DNA of 23,563 nucleotides from CAZDYP01 sp964509505 (GTDB lineage Bacteria > Chloroflexota > Anaerolineae > JACRMK01). The stretch is from assembly GCA_964509505.1 (NCBI GenBank), contig CAZDYP010000069.1, positions 1 to 23,563 on the forward strand, read 5' to 3'. Made by a program: the position numbers and the translations under genes. Of the stretch, positions 15,766 through 23,053 are shown piece by piece; the stretch's first letter is position 1; every line of letters begins with the position of its first letter. The notes below the pieces were generated by a model that was not told where the DNA came from, did not search any database, and saw nothing but the letters and a program-made list of their open reading frames with translations.

Positions 15766-16284
15766 TTACAACTCACTCTTAATTACTGCGGCAGGATCAA
15801 TCTTCAATGTGCCATTGCGAATGCTCGCCAGAATCTCATCCACTTTTTCTTCCGTAAGGTTCTCGAAGTAGTCCAAGTCAATCTGCATCATTGGCGCTTT
15901 GTCGCACGCGGCGAGACACATCGCAGGCTCCAATGTGAATTCGCCATCAGCCGTTGTGCCGCCGGGCTCAATGCCTAGCTTCTTGCAGACTTTCAGCATG
16001 AACTCGTCCGCGCCGCGCAACGCGCACGGCAAGTCGTTACAAAAATGGATGATGTGCTTGCCAATTTTTTCTTTGTAGAACAACGAATAGAACCCCGCGA
16101 CCGAGCGCACTTCCGTCGGCGTGAGCTCCAAAAGTTCCGCGACTTCATGCACTGCTTCGTCGCTGATGTAACCATATTGGCGTTGTGCGATGTGTAAGGC
16201 AGGTAAGATAGCGGAGCGTTTGCGGTCAGGAGGATACTTCTGGATGTGGGCGTCAATTTCGGCGCGAGAAGATGGAGAAAGCAT
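15766..16284 (-). CDS. nuoE: NADH-quinone oxidoreductase subunit E
   Basis: A 172-residue thioredoxin-fold subunit holding the [2Fe-2S] cluster N1a, with NuoF part of the NADH dehydrogenase module. The helical N-terminal part has PALHIAQRQYGYISDEAVHEVAELL-type sequence followed by VRSVAGFYSLF. The four ligands are in CNDLPC and CLAAC. The ATG at 16284 gives the normal length. An upstream extension would run through the CTCTGTG-type hairpin and has no homology. There is no visible ribosome binding site. Confidence 0.94.
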   Translation of the reverse strand: MLSPSSRAEIDAHIQKYPPDRKRSAILPALHIAQRQYGYISDEAVHEVAELLELTPTEVRSVAGFYSLFYKEKIGKHIIHFCNDLPCALRGADEFMLKVCKKLGIEPGGTTADGEFTLEPAMCLAACDKAPMMQIDLDYFENLTEEKVDEILASIRNGTLKIDPAAVIKSEL

Positions 16285-16309
16285 AATGAATTTGCTAACC
16301 GCAGAGATA

Positions 16310-16352
16310 CAGAGCACACAGAGAAAATAGGCGAAAGACTCTGTGTGCTCTG
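16310..16352. repeat. Perfect 14-bp inverted repeat between nuoB1 and nuoE
   Basis: CAGAGCACACAGAG (16310-16323) and CTCTGTGTGCTCTG (16339-16352) are exact complements around a 15-nt loop. Weaker copies of CAGAG and CTCT continue outward at 8-9 bp spacing. There is no T-run, so it does not look like an intrinsic terminator. Confidence 0.85.
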
Positions 16353-16369
16353 TGGCTCTATGGTAGGTG

Positions 16370-16957
16370 TTATGATTTTTTGAGATTGGGCAACAGCTTG
16401 CCCAGACCGAGATCGGCAAGCAGTTCTTGGGGTGGGCGGATGGCTACTTTGCGTTCGTCTTTGCGTTCGGCGATGATTTTCTGCAACAAGAGGATGCCGT
16501 CAATCAACGCTTCGGGGCGCGGTGGGCAACCTGCGACATAGACATCCACGGGAATCACTTCGTCCACCCCTTGCACGACGGCATAGTTGTTGAAGATGCC
16601 GCCACAAGCGGCGCAATCGCCCATCGCAATGACCCACTTGGGCGACGGCATTTGGTCGTAGAGACGACGCACAACAGGCGCCATCTTGCGCGTCACACGC
16701 CCTGAGACAATCATCAAATCGGATTGGCGCGGCGAGGCGCGATACACTTCTGCGCCGAAGCGCGCCAGGTCGAAACGCGACGCAAATGTCGCCATCATCT
16801 CAATCGCGCAACACGCGAGACCAAACAATAGGGGCCAAATCGCATTCGAACGCGCCCAGGCAATGGCTGACTCGACAGTCGTCAACACGATGCCTGAGTC
16901 GCCATCTTTCTGATGTTGCGCTTCGTCCTTCGTCATGATTGGGAGATTGGATTGCAT
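16370..16957 (-). CDS. nuoB: NADH-quinone oxidoreductase subunit B, copy 1
   Basis: A 195-residue PSST subunit that carries cluster N2, the last electron carrier before quinone. The ligands are the adjacent cysteines in GLACCAIEMM, the Cys of MGDCAACGG, and the Cys of GCPPRPEAL; MGDCAACGG has an additional Cys absent from copy 2. AGGAG lies about 9 nt before ATG. It is placed mid-operon between the M42 peptidase and nuoE. A second, longer NuoB lies at 20776-21681, and both proteins begin MQSN. Confidence 0.93.
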   Translation of the reverse strand: MQSNLPIMTKDEAQHQKDGDSGIVLTTVESAIAWARSNAIWPLLFGLACCAIEMMATFASRFDLARFGAEVYRASPRQSDLMIVSGRVTRKMAPVVRRLYDQMPSPKWVIAMGDCAACGGIFNNYAVVQGVDEVIPVDVYVAGCPPRPEALIDGILLLQKIIAERKDERKVAIRPPQELLADLGLGKLLPNLKKS

Positions 16958-16972
16958 CGCCAGCTCTCCTGC

Positions 16973-17050
16973 CAGTAATCAGTAATTGGTCATTGGGAAT
17001 TGGCGAGAGGTTGCCTACATCTCCAACGACTCATTACTCATTACTACTTA
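16973..17050. repeat. Inverted heptamer array upstream of nuoB1
   Basis: CAGTAAT twice, TGGTCAT, TGGGAAT and TGGCGAG form the left arm (16973-17007). CTCATTA twice and CTACTTA form the right arm (17030-17050). The AGTAAT-rich left units pair with the ATTACT-rich right units. The right end supplies the TACTTA target site of the adjacent 152-bp element. Confidence 0.82.
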
Positions 17051-17202
17051 ACGTGAATTCGGGATAAGCCACCGCGAAGGCAAGGCGCGCGCACCGCCGC
17101 GCCCAGCCGACCTCCGTCGGCTGGAACTGAACCCGCGCCGGCGGGTTTCGCAGTGAGTCGGCGTGATGTTCCATCGCCCGCCACCTTATCCCGCATTGAC
17201 GT
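17051..17202. mobile_element. MITE-like element, 152 bp, with 6-bp target duplication
   Basis: The ends are ACGTGAATTCGGGATAAG (17051-17068) and the inverted copy CTTATCCCGCATTGACGT (17185-17202), identical at 16 of 18 positions. TACTTA occurs directly outside both ends (17045-17050 and 17203-17208), as expected for a target duplication. The interior has two perfect hairpins: a 9-bp stem at 17103-17124 and a 7-bp stem AACCCGC/GCGGGTT at 17130-17147. There is no coding capacity. The M42 peptidase stop TAA uses the first base of the element. I cannot assign an IS family. Confidence 0.75.
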
Positions 17203-18263
17203 TACTTAGGAATCAAATTCGTCTTCCCATCCAACGTCTGGATAAACTCCACCAACAGCTTCATACAGTTGTCGAGATCGTCGAGGTGAATGAGCTCGCA
17301 TGAGGTGTGCATGTAGCGATTGGGAATGCTCACCACCGTCACGGGGATACCAGGTCCGCGGTCCGCCATCACGTCGGCGTCGGTGCCGGTGCGCCCAACT
17401 TCGACTTCGACTTGAAATGGGATGTTGTGTTGTTTCGCCGTTTCTTCGAGCATGTCGAAAACGATTTGGCTCGTCTTCACGCCGCGCGAGACGACGGGAC
17501 CTTTGCCCATCTGCACATCCCCGAAACGATTCTTCGACAAGCCTGGATAATCGGTGGCGTGCGTCACGTCAATCGCAATGCCGAGCGACGGCTTGAGCGC
17601 GTAAGCGATAGGTCCCGCGCCCCATACGCCCGTCTCTTCTTGCGCTGACGAGACGGCATATACCGTCGCCTTCAAGCCATTGACCTTACTCAACGCACGC
17701 AACGTTTCGGCGGCCACCCAACAACCGACGCGATTATCGAAGTCGCGCGCCACCGCATAGCCATTCTGCATTTCCTCGAAGTCTTCGCCGAAGATGATAG
17801 GGTCGCCAATGCGAACCTTCGTCATGGCATCGGCTTTGTCTTTTGCGCCGATGTCTATCCACAAGTCGTACAGCTTCGGCAATTTGTCGTCGCTTTCATC
17901 CAACAGATGCGCGGCTTTTTTGCCGACCACGCCACGCACGGGACCATTCTTCGTCAACACCCTCACCCGTTGCGAGGGCAAGATGCTAGGGTCAACGCCG
18001 CCGATGCGTCTGACGTAGAGGTAGCCTTGCTCGTCCACATTGACAATCGCCAGACCAATCTCGTCCGCATGACCGACGACCATCACACTGAAATTGTCCG
18101 TGCCCTTGCGCGTGGCGACGACGTTATTGTGCACATCAGTGCGAATGTCATCACAAAAATTGTTGACGTAGTTGCGCCACACGCTTTGTACGGCTTGCTC
18201 ATAGCCCGACGGACCGGGCACATTCAATAATTCACGAAGAAAATTTTTAGAGGTTGCTTCCAT
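17202..18263 (-). CDS. M42-family metalloaminopeptidase
   Basis: A 353-residue cytoplasmic di-metal aminopeptidase of the M42 family (FrvX/CelM/TET type), which trims peptides in large dodecamers. Ligands and catalytic residues are visible: H65 and D67 in GHADEIGL, the bridging Asp of RDFDNRVG (about D176), E209 and E210 in QEETG, D232 in IDVTHATD, and H319 in NRYMHTSCE. The ATG lies 2 bp after the nuoI stop, so the gene is a true member of the complex I operon. The stop codon lies in the target duplication of the 152-bp element. Without the insertion the reading frame would end at TAG in the same codon, so the protein end is unchanged. Confidence 0.92.
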   Translation of the reverse strand: MEATSKNFLRELLNVPGPSGYEQAVQSVWRNYVNNFCDDIRTDVHNNVVATRKGTDNFSVMVVGHADEIGLAIVNVDEQGYLYVRRIGGVDPSILPSQRVRVLTKNGPVRGVVGKKAAHLLDESDDKLPKLYDLWIDIGAKDKADAMTKVRIGDPIIFGEDFEEMQNGYAVARDFDNRVGCWVAAETLRALSKVNGLKATVYAVSSAQEETGVWGAGPIAYALKPSLGIAIDVTHATDYPGLSKNRFGDVQMGKGPVVSRGVKTSQIVFDMLEETAKQHNIPFQVEVEVGRTGTDADVMADRGPGIPVTVVSIPNRYMHTSCELIHLDDLDNCMKLLVEFIQTLDGKTNLIPK

Positions 18264-18265
18264 GG

Positions 18266-18868
18266 TTAGGCTTTTTCTTGTCTTGACGCGCGTCCGCCTG
18301 CGCCCTTCTTCGCCGCCTTCTCATCGCGCGCGGCCTTCTCCTCCGCCCATGCGCGTGGATGGGTTTGCGCGTAATAGTCACTCATGACGGTCAAGCGCTC
18401 CGTGTCGTGAATCCACGAATTCCAACGCTCCTCGGTCGAGAGCTCGAAACGATGATCCATTTTGATGGCATCGAACGGACAATACTCGGCGCAATAACCG
18501 CACTGCATACAAATCGAAGTGTCAATCCAAAATTTTTCGATCTTCGGTTCGGGCTTGCCATCGTCCTTCTTCGCGCGCACGATCCAGATGCACTGTGGCG
18601 GACAGACACGCGCGCAAATGCCGCAGGCGGTACACATATCCTCGCCCGTTTGACTGTCTCGAATCAGCACAGGAAAGAAGCGAAAATTTTCGGGGACTTT
18701 CAACTTCTCTTCAGGATACTGAATCGTGATGAAACCATCCACCGGCCCTGCGTGAATGGCTTCGGGCTTGAAATGGCGCTTGCCGCCGCGCGCGCGGTCA
18801 GCCTTGTAGCTGTCGAAAAAATGTTTGAGTGTGATGCTCATGCCTTTGAACAGGCCGCTGCCAAACAT
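18266..18868 (-). CDS. nuoI: NADH-quinone oxidoreductase subunit I
   Basis: A 200-residue ferredoxin-like subunit carrying clusters N6a and N6b. Ligands are C79, C82, C85 and C89 (CTACGICARVCP) and C120, C123, C126 and C130 (CMQCGYCAEYCP). The start MFGSGLFKGMSITLKHFFDS matches the family and has GGAGG 4 nt upstream. An ATG four codons earlier has no ribosome site and lies next to the heptamer array. A Lys/Ala-rich tail of about 30 residues follows the core. It is the third gene of the unit, followed 2 bp later by the M42 peptidase. Confidence 0.94.
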   Translation of the reverse strand: MFGSGLFKGMSITLKHFFDSYKADRARGGKRHFKPEAIHAGPVDGFITIQYPEEKLKVPENFRFFPVLIRDSQTGEDMCTACGICARVCPPQCIWIVRAKKDDGKPEPKIEKFWIDTSICMQCGYCAEYCPFDAIKMDHRFELSTEERWNSWIHDTERLTVMSDYYAQTHPRAWAEEKAARDEKAAKKGAGGRASRQEKA

Positions 18869-18882
18869 GTCTCCTCCCACAT

Positions 18883-18954
18883 AGCGAATGGCGAATAGCG
18901 CATAGCAGATGGGGGATAAGCGTTTGCCATCAGCTATCCGCTATCTGCCAATTA
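18883..18954. repeat. Inverted heptamer array between nuoCD and nuoI
   Basis: AGCGAAT, GGCGAAT, AGCGCAT, AGCAGAT and GGGGGAT (18883-18917) face TGCCATC, AGCTATC, CGCTATC and TGCCAAT (18925-18952), with a short centre. The nuoCD stop codon is at the right edge (18952-18954), and the array ends 14 bp before the nuoI start. Confidence 0.85.
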
Positions 18955-20736
18955 TCGGTCGAGTTCTCCCAGATTGATATCAATCGAACCCAAATTGATG
19001 ACAGCATCTGCCACTTTGCCGCCGCACGACATCAGATTCAAAACGCCGATGTTGATGAACGAGGGCGTGTGGACATGATAGCGATAGGGATTCGTGCCGC
19101 CGTCGCTCACGACATAGAAGCCCGTCGCGCCTTTCGGATTTTCGACGCGCCCATAGGCTTCGCCTTTCTGAATCTTCACTTGCCAGCCTTTGCGCCCCGC
19201 AAAAATTTCGCCTGCGGGAATATCTTTCAGCGCTTGCTGCAAAATCTTCACCGACTCGCGCATCTCCGCAATCCGCACGAGGTAGCGGTCATACACATCG
19301 CCCTTCGTGCCAATCGGAATGTCGAAGTCGAAACGGTCATAAATGCTGTATGGCTCCGCGCGTCGCACGTCATAAGGCACGCCACTGCCGCGCAACGTGG
19401 GACCGACGGTGCTCCACGCAATCGCTTGTTCTGCTGTCATGATACCGACGTTTTGCGCGCGCGCCAGCACGATTTCATTCGTCGCCAGCAAATTATCGAA
19501 TTGGTCAATCGCGCGCGGTAGGCGATCATACACCAATTTCTGCGCCAAGGGCATGAATTCTTCGGGCACATCGCGCGCCACGCCGCCGAAGCGGAAATAG
19601 TTGCACATCATCCGCGAGCCTGCCGTCATCTCGAACAAGTCGAGAATCCACTCGCGCTCTTCGATGCCGTACAACATCGGCGTAAAGAACGCGCCCATGT
19701 CGGAGATGAGCTGCCCCAACGCGAAGTAATGATTGATGATGCGCGTGAATTCCGCCATAATGACGCGCAAGTATTCCGCGCGCTCAGGCACTTTGATGTC
19801 GGGCATCAGCTTCTCAACGGCAAGCGCGTAACCGAAATTGTTGCCCATCGAGCTGATGTAATCAAGGCGATCCGTGTAGGGCATGTTCATCAGCCACGCG
19901 TTGCGCTCGCCAATTTTCTCGTGGCAACGGTGCATGTAGCCGCACACCGGTTGCAAGTCCACGATGCGCTCGCCGTCCAACATCACGCGCATGCGAAAGA
20001 CGCCATGCGTGCTGGGGTGCTGCGGTCCCATGTTCACGACGAGCGTTTGCGACTTGATAACTTGCTCGCTGATGTGTTCAACATCTACGAGCGGCACATT
20101 GTCTTCGCCCAGCGGCGTGTATTTTGTGGGGTCGAAGCCTTGCGGCACGACGATGTTATCTTTGTAGGGATTGCGCTCTTCGCCGCGAATGAATTGACCT
20201 TCGGGCCAACGCTGGTCAAACGGCTTCTTCTCTTCCTCGAAGTAGCCTTCCTTCCAATCTTTGCGGAGCGGATGACCGTAAAAGCCTTCCCACAACAAGA
20301 TGCGCTTGAGATTGGGATGGCCTTCGAATTTCACCCCGAACATATCATACGCTTCGCGCTCCATTAAATTCGCGCCCGGCCACACAGACACCAGCGAAGG
20401 CACTTTGGGGTCGCCCTTATCGGCATCTACTTTCATCCGCAGCGGTCCCTCTTGGCGCGTGAGGTTGTAGAGCTGATAGACGATCTCGAAGCGGTCGGGA
20501 TAGTCCACGCTCGTCAAATCTTCGAGAAAGTTGACGCCGATGCTGGGGTCATCGCGCATGAACTTCGCCACCTCAATCGCCTGAGTGCGATCTACGACGA
20601 GCGAGCCATCGCGCACTTTTGCTGCGTTTGGAAATTGCGCGTTGACGCGCGCGGCGACGGCGCTCACATCTTTCAAGGGCGTCGCCTCAATCATCGGCTT
20701 GGGCGACGAAACGGTTTTCACTTCAGACATGGTCAT
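18952..20736 (-). CDS. nuoCD: NADH-quinone oxidoreductase fused subunits C and D
   Basis: A 594-residue fusion of the 30-kDa (C) and 49-kDa (D) subunits. The C part (about 20-190) has the MEREAYDMFGVKFEGHPNLK block and the following GHPLRKD. A linker is at about 190-225. The D part begins near TLVVNMGPQHPSTHGVFRMR and has GYMHRCHEKIGE, the quinone-site region DRLDYISSMGNNFGYALAVE, LRGSGVPYDVRRAEPY and the C-terminal GSIDINLGELDR. There is no internal stop or ribosome site, so the fusion is real. GAGGAG precedes ATG, but AGGA and TCCT around it can pair. It is the second gene of the unit. Confidence 0.95.
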   Translation of the reverse strand: MTMSEVKTVSSPKPMIEATPLKDVSAVAARVNAQFPNAAKVRDGSLVVDRTQAIEVAKFMRDDPSIGVNFLEDLTSVDYPDRFEIVYQLYNLTRQEGPLRMKVDADKGDPKVPSLVSVWPGANLMEREAYDMFGVKFEGHPNLKRILLWEGFYGHPLRKDWKEGYFEEEKKPFDQRWPEGQFIRGEERNPYKDNIVVPQGFDPTKYTPLGEDNVPLVDVEHISEQVIKSQTLVVNMGPQHPSTHGVFRMRVMLDGERIVDLQPVCGYMHRCHEKIGERNAWLMNMPYTDRLDYISSMGNNFGYALAVEKLMPDIKVPERAEYLRVIMAEFTRIINHYFALGQLISDMGAFFTPMLYGIEEREWILDLFEMTAGSRMMCNYFRFGGVARDVPEEFMPLAQKLVYDRLPRAIDQFDNLLATNEIVLARAQNVGIMTAEQAIAWSTVGPTLRGSGVPYDVRRAEPYSIYDRFDFDIPIGTKGDVYDRYLVRIAEMRESVKILQQALKDIPAGEIFAGRKGWQVKIQKGEAYGRVENPKGATGFYVVSDGGTNPYRYHVHTPSFINIGVLNLMSCGGKVADAVINLGSIDINLGELDR

Positions 20737-20775
20737 AGGAGCTGCTCCTCAACGAGGTCACATAATTTCCGAAAA

Positions 20776-21681
20776 TTATTTCTTCTCACCGCCCGCGAGC
20801 TCTTTCAAGCGTTTCTCACGATAGGCGCGCGCAATCTCTTTGGCTTTGGCGAGTTCTTCGGGCGAATGTTTCTTCTTCTTCTCTTCGCCTTCGGCGGCTG
20901 GTTTCGCCGCAGCTGGTTTCGCGGCGGGCGCGGGCGCCGCTTTGGGCGCTGGTTTGGGCGCTTCGGCTTTGATCTCGGCGGGCTTGGCTTCTTCTGGTTT
21001 CGCGGCAGGCGCCATCGCTTTCTTGAGCGCATCCATTTGCGCTTGCGAAATCTTCTTGATCTCGTCAAAGCGGCGTTGGTCAATCAAATCAGGCCCGAGC
21101 ATCGGCACAGGAATTTCGCCTGTCTCTTTGCCATGATACCATTTCGCATTGCGAATGGACTGACTCTCGATTTTCGCTTGCAGTTGCATCAAGCCTTGCA
21201 ACAACGCTTGCGGGGTCGGAGGGCAACCGGGGATATAAACATCCACGGGAATGTATTTGTCAATGCCGCTGACGACGTTGTAGCCTTCCTTGAAAGGACC
21301 GCCGCCTGTCGCGCACGCGCCCATCGAAAGGACGTAGCGCGGTTCGGGCATTTGGTTATAAAGGCGCACGATGTTGGGCAACATCTTTTTCGTGACGGTG
21401 CCAGAGATGATGATCAGGTCGGCTTGGCGCGGCGAGGCGCGGAACAAGCCCGCGCCGAAGCGGTCAATGTCGAAGCGGGATGACGCCGTGCAAATCATCT
21501 CGATGGCGCAACAGGCGAGACCGAATTGCACGGGCCAAATCGAGCTCTTGCGTCCCCAGTTATAAATGTTGTCTAAGACATCAACAAACTTTCCAAACGT
21601 GGTGACCAGCACATTCTGCGAAACTTCTTCCATGCTGGCTTCTTCTGAGTGAGTATCTACCAGGCGAATGTTGGATTGCAT
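20776..21681 (-). CDS. nuoB: NADH-quinone oxidoreductase subunit B, copy 2, with C-terminal extension
   Basis: A 301-residue NuoB. The core (about 15-180) has all four N2 ligands: GLACCAIEMI, MGACATGGG and GCPPTPQAL. It is followed by an extension of about 110 residues rich in Ala, Pro, Lys and Glu that ends in a basic, probably helical segment (SPEELAKAKEIARAYREKRL). Normal NuoB is 160-220 residues. I start it at ATG 21681, with GGGGAG 8 nt upstream, because this gives MQSN as in copy 1. The longer frame from 21723 has no ribosome site. It is the first gene of the complex I unit. Confidence 0.92.
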   Translation of the reverse strand: MQSNIRLVDTHSEEASMEEVSQNVLVTTFGKFVDVLDNIYNWGRKSSIWPVQFGLACCAIEMICTASSRFDIDRFGAGLFRASPRQADLIIISGTVTKKMLPNIVRLYNQMPEPRYVLSMGACATGGGPFKEGYNVVSGIDKYIPVDVYIPGCPPTPQALLQGLMQLQAKIESQSIRNAKWYHGKETGEIPVPMLGPDLIDQRRFDEIKKISQAQMDALKKAMAPAAKPEEAKPAEIKAEAPKPAPKAAPAPAAKPAAAKPAAEGEEKKKKHSPEELAKAKEIARAYREKRLKELAGGEKK

Positions 21682-21739
21682 GAAAAATTCTCCCCATGAG
21701 GCGGTGGGTTTGAGCTGAGGCATTTGTGAAACAAGTCAC

Positions 21740-21769
21740 ATTATAACAGCTGTCTTACGCCTCACGCAA
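21740..21769 (-). promoter_or_regulatory. Promoter of the complex I unit
   Basis: On the minus strand TTGCGT (21769-21764), an 18-nt spacer, then TGT followed by a perfect TATAAT (21745-21740). The -35 falls inside the 3' end of the upstream hydrolase gene. The expected transcript start is about 50 nt before nuoB2. Confidence 0.7.
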
Positions 21770-22513
21770 AAATTTTACCACCGCGTCTTTGTAGCGTTGA
21801 TCGCCGACGACGGTCAGGTGATCACGGTCAGGCACCGTCACGAGTTGCGCATTAGGAATCGCTTGCGCGAGGTTATGCGCGCCGCCGGCGATGTCGTCCT
21901 TTTCGCCGACGACGACCAACACGGGGCGATTGATGCGTTGCACAGCGGCGAGGTCAAGCGGCGCGCGCGGGCGGCGCATCACCGCGGCTAACGCTTTGAG
22001 ATCGTTGCCGCCGCGTTCCGCAAACAAACGGAAGTTGCGCGCGACAGTATCGCTGATGGTAGATAGGTCGTTCGCTTCCAATGCGGTCACAATCGCCTCA
22101 GGGCGCGCTGTCACCATTCCGCTGCCGATAGCGCCGTCGCCAATGCCGCCGAGAATCACTTTGCGGAAATGCGCGCCATGATAGGCTGTGAGATGAAGCG
22201 CAATCGCTGCACCCATCGAGTAGCCCATCACATCGGCTTGCGCGATGTCAAGGTGAGCGAGTAAGCGCAGCACATCACCGCTCGTGTGCTCAGAGCTATG
22301 CAAGGCAGAATCGTAGGGCTTCTCGCTTTCGCCATGTCCGCGCACGTCGAGACCGATGACGCGGAAGCCGTTGCTCGTCAGCCAGTCGACCCAGCCGGGG
22401 TTTTGCCAATTGCGTTTGAACGAGCTAGCGAAGCCATGCACGAGGACGATGGGCTGACCATCGCCGTGTGTTTCATAAGAGATAGTGACATGGTTGGAAT
22501 TGAAAGTAGCCAT
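21755..22513 (-). CDS. Alpha/beta hydrolase
   Basis: A 252-residue alpha/beta-hydrolase-fold enzyme. Visible elements are the oxyanion region VLVHGFASS near 24, DVRGHGES near 55, the nucleophile elbow GYSMGAA near 100, the acid in VVGEKDDIAGG near 208, and the catalytic His in PDRDHLT near 233. The substrate is unknown; family members include esterases, lipases and C-C hydrolases. The ATG at 22513 is chosen because upstream codons only translate the heptamer array (22515-22556). No ribosome binding site is visible, so initiation may be leaderless or weak. It reads toward the complex I promoter and is divergent from the hicB remnant. Confidence 0.88.
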   Translation of the reverse strand: MATFNSNHVTISYETHGDGQPIVLVHGFASSFKRNWQNPGWVDWLTSNGFRVIGLDVRGHGESEKPYDSALHSSEHTSGDVLRLLAHLDIAQADVMGYSMGAAIALHLTAYHGAHFRKVILGGIGDGAIGSGMVTARPEAIVTALEANDLSTISDTVARNFRLFAERGGNDLKALAAVMRRPRAPLDLAAVQRINRPVLVVVGEKDDIAGGAHNLAQAIPNAQLVTVPDRDHLTVVGDQRYKDAVVKFLREA

Positions 22514-22514
22514 A

Positions 22515-22556
22515 ATTGGATATTGGAGATTGGAGATTAGAGATTGGAGATTGGGT
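22515..22556. repeat. Direct heptamer array before the hydrolase start
   Basis: ATTGGAT, ATTGGAG, ATTGGAG, ATTAGAG and ATTGGAG follow each other from 22515 to 22549, then an ATTGGGT-like partial unit. It is one base pair from the hydrolase ATG and occupies the place where a ribosome binding site would lie. Unlike most of the others it has no inverted arm. Confidence 0.9.
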
Positions 22557-22607
22557 GATTGACGGCGATAGGCGAGCGCAATAAAATCTGTGACGAAGGA
22601 GTGAATA

Positions 22608-22822
22608 ATGAAAGGATACAATTTTCCGATTGTGATTGAGTACGCCGCCGCCGAAGAGTGTATCTAGCTGATTGCCCCGTTTTGCCGGGGTGCTATACCG
22701 AGGGTGAAACGTAAGACGAAGCAGTCGCTAACGTGCGCGATGCGATCCAACTCATGGGTGAGTCACGCCTAGCCATGGGCGAACCCATTCCGATGATTGA
22801 AATGGTGACGGCGGCAGCTTGA
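22608..22822 (+). pseudogene. hicB: Decayed HicB-type antitoxin
   Basis: Starts ATG after GAAGGAG with MKGYNFPIVIEYAAAEE, then hits a stop. One base later in frame it continues as YLADCPVLPGCYTEGET, a TAA, then DEAVANVRDAIQLMGESRLA and MGEPIPMIEMV. This is the whole HicB N-terminal fold in order, broken by one single-base deletion near 22655-22660 and one nonsense codon where the family usually has Tyr or another residue. HicB neutralises HicA and represses its own operon. The remnant directly precedes a broken hicA. Confidence 0.85.
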
Positions 22823-23051
22823 TGCCTCAATGAGCTATTCGCAGACCCCGTGAGGGCATCCGCGTTTTGGAATCCAGCGGCTTTGTGCGCGCCCGACAAT
22901 CGGGCAGCCATGCGACTTATCGCCATCCCGATGGACGCTGGACGATGGTTTCCCTTCATCCCACTAAACGATCCCCGTAGGCACGCTCCGCAAAATTATG
23001 CGCGCTGCTGGATTGACTCCCGAAGAATTTTTGCGTCTGTTGCGCCAGTGA
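22822..23051 (+). pseudogene. hicA: Decayed HicA-type mRNA interferase toxin
   Basis: Frame pieces in order are MSYSQTP, then REGIRVLESSGFVRARQSGS followed by HATYRHPDGRW and LHPTK, then TIPVGTLRKIMRAAGLTPEE and FLRLLRQ. Together they make a complete HicA double-stranded-RNA-binding-like toxin, including the catalytic His of the GSH motif. Two single-base deletions break it, each at a short homopolymer (a C run near 22844-22850 and an A run near 22968). The frame starts at TGATG, overlapping hicB, in the order antitoxin then toxin. It ends convergent with the GNAT gene, 2 bp apart. Confidence 0.85.
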
Positions 23052-23053
23052 AT

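Noticed and set aside
16310..16352. Intrinsic terminator between nuoB1 and nuoE
   Set aside because: The stem is strong but no T-run follows on the minus strand, and downstream nuo genes have no other promoter that I can see.
18952..20736. nuoC and nuoD as a false fusion by a missed stop
   Set aside because: The linker is in frame without any internal ribosome site, and C-D fusion is known in other bacteria such as E. coli.
21682..21739. nuoA before nuoB2
   Set aside because: Only about 60 bp lie between the promoter and nuoB2, too little for the roughly 120-residue membrane subunit, and no hydrophobic frame is seen.
22693..22959. 88-residue minus-strand frame
   Set aside because: It is antisense to the hicB-hicA remnants, which show clear family sequence on the plus strand.
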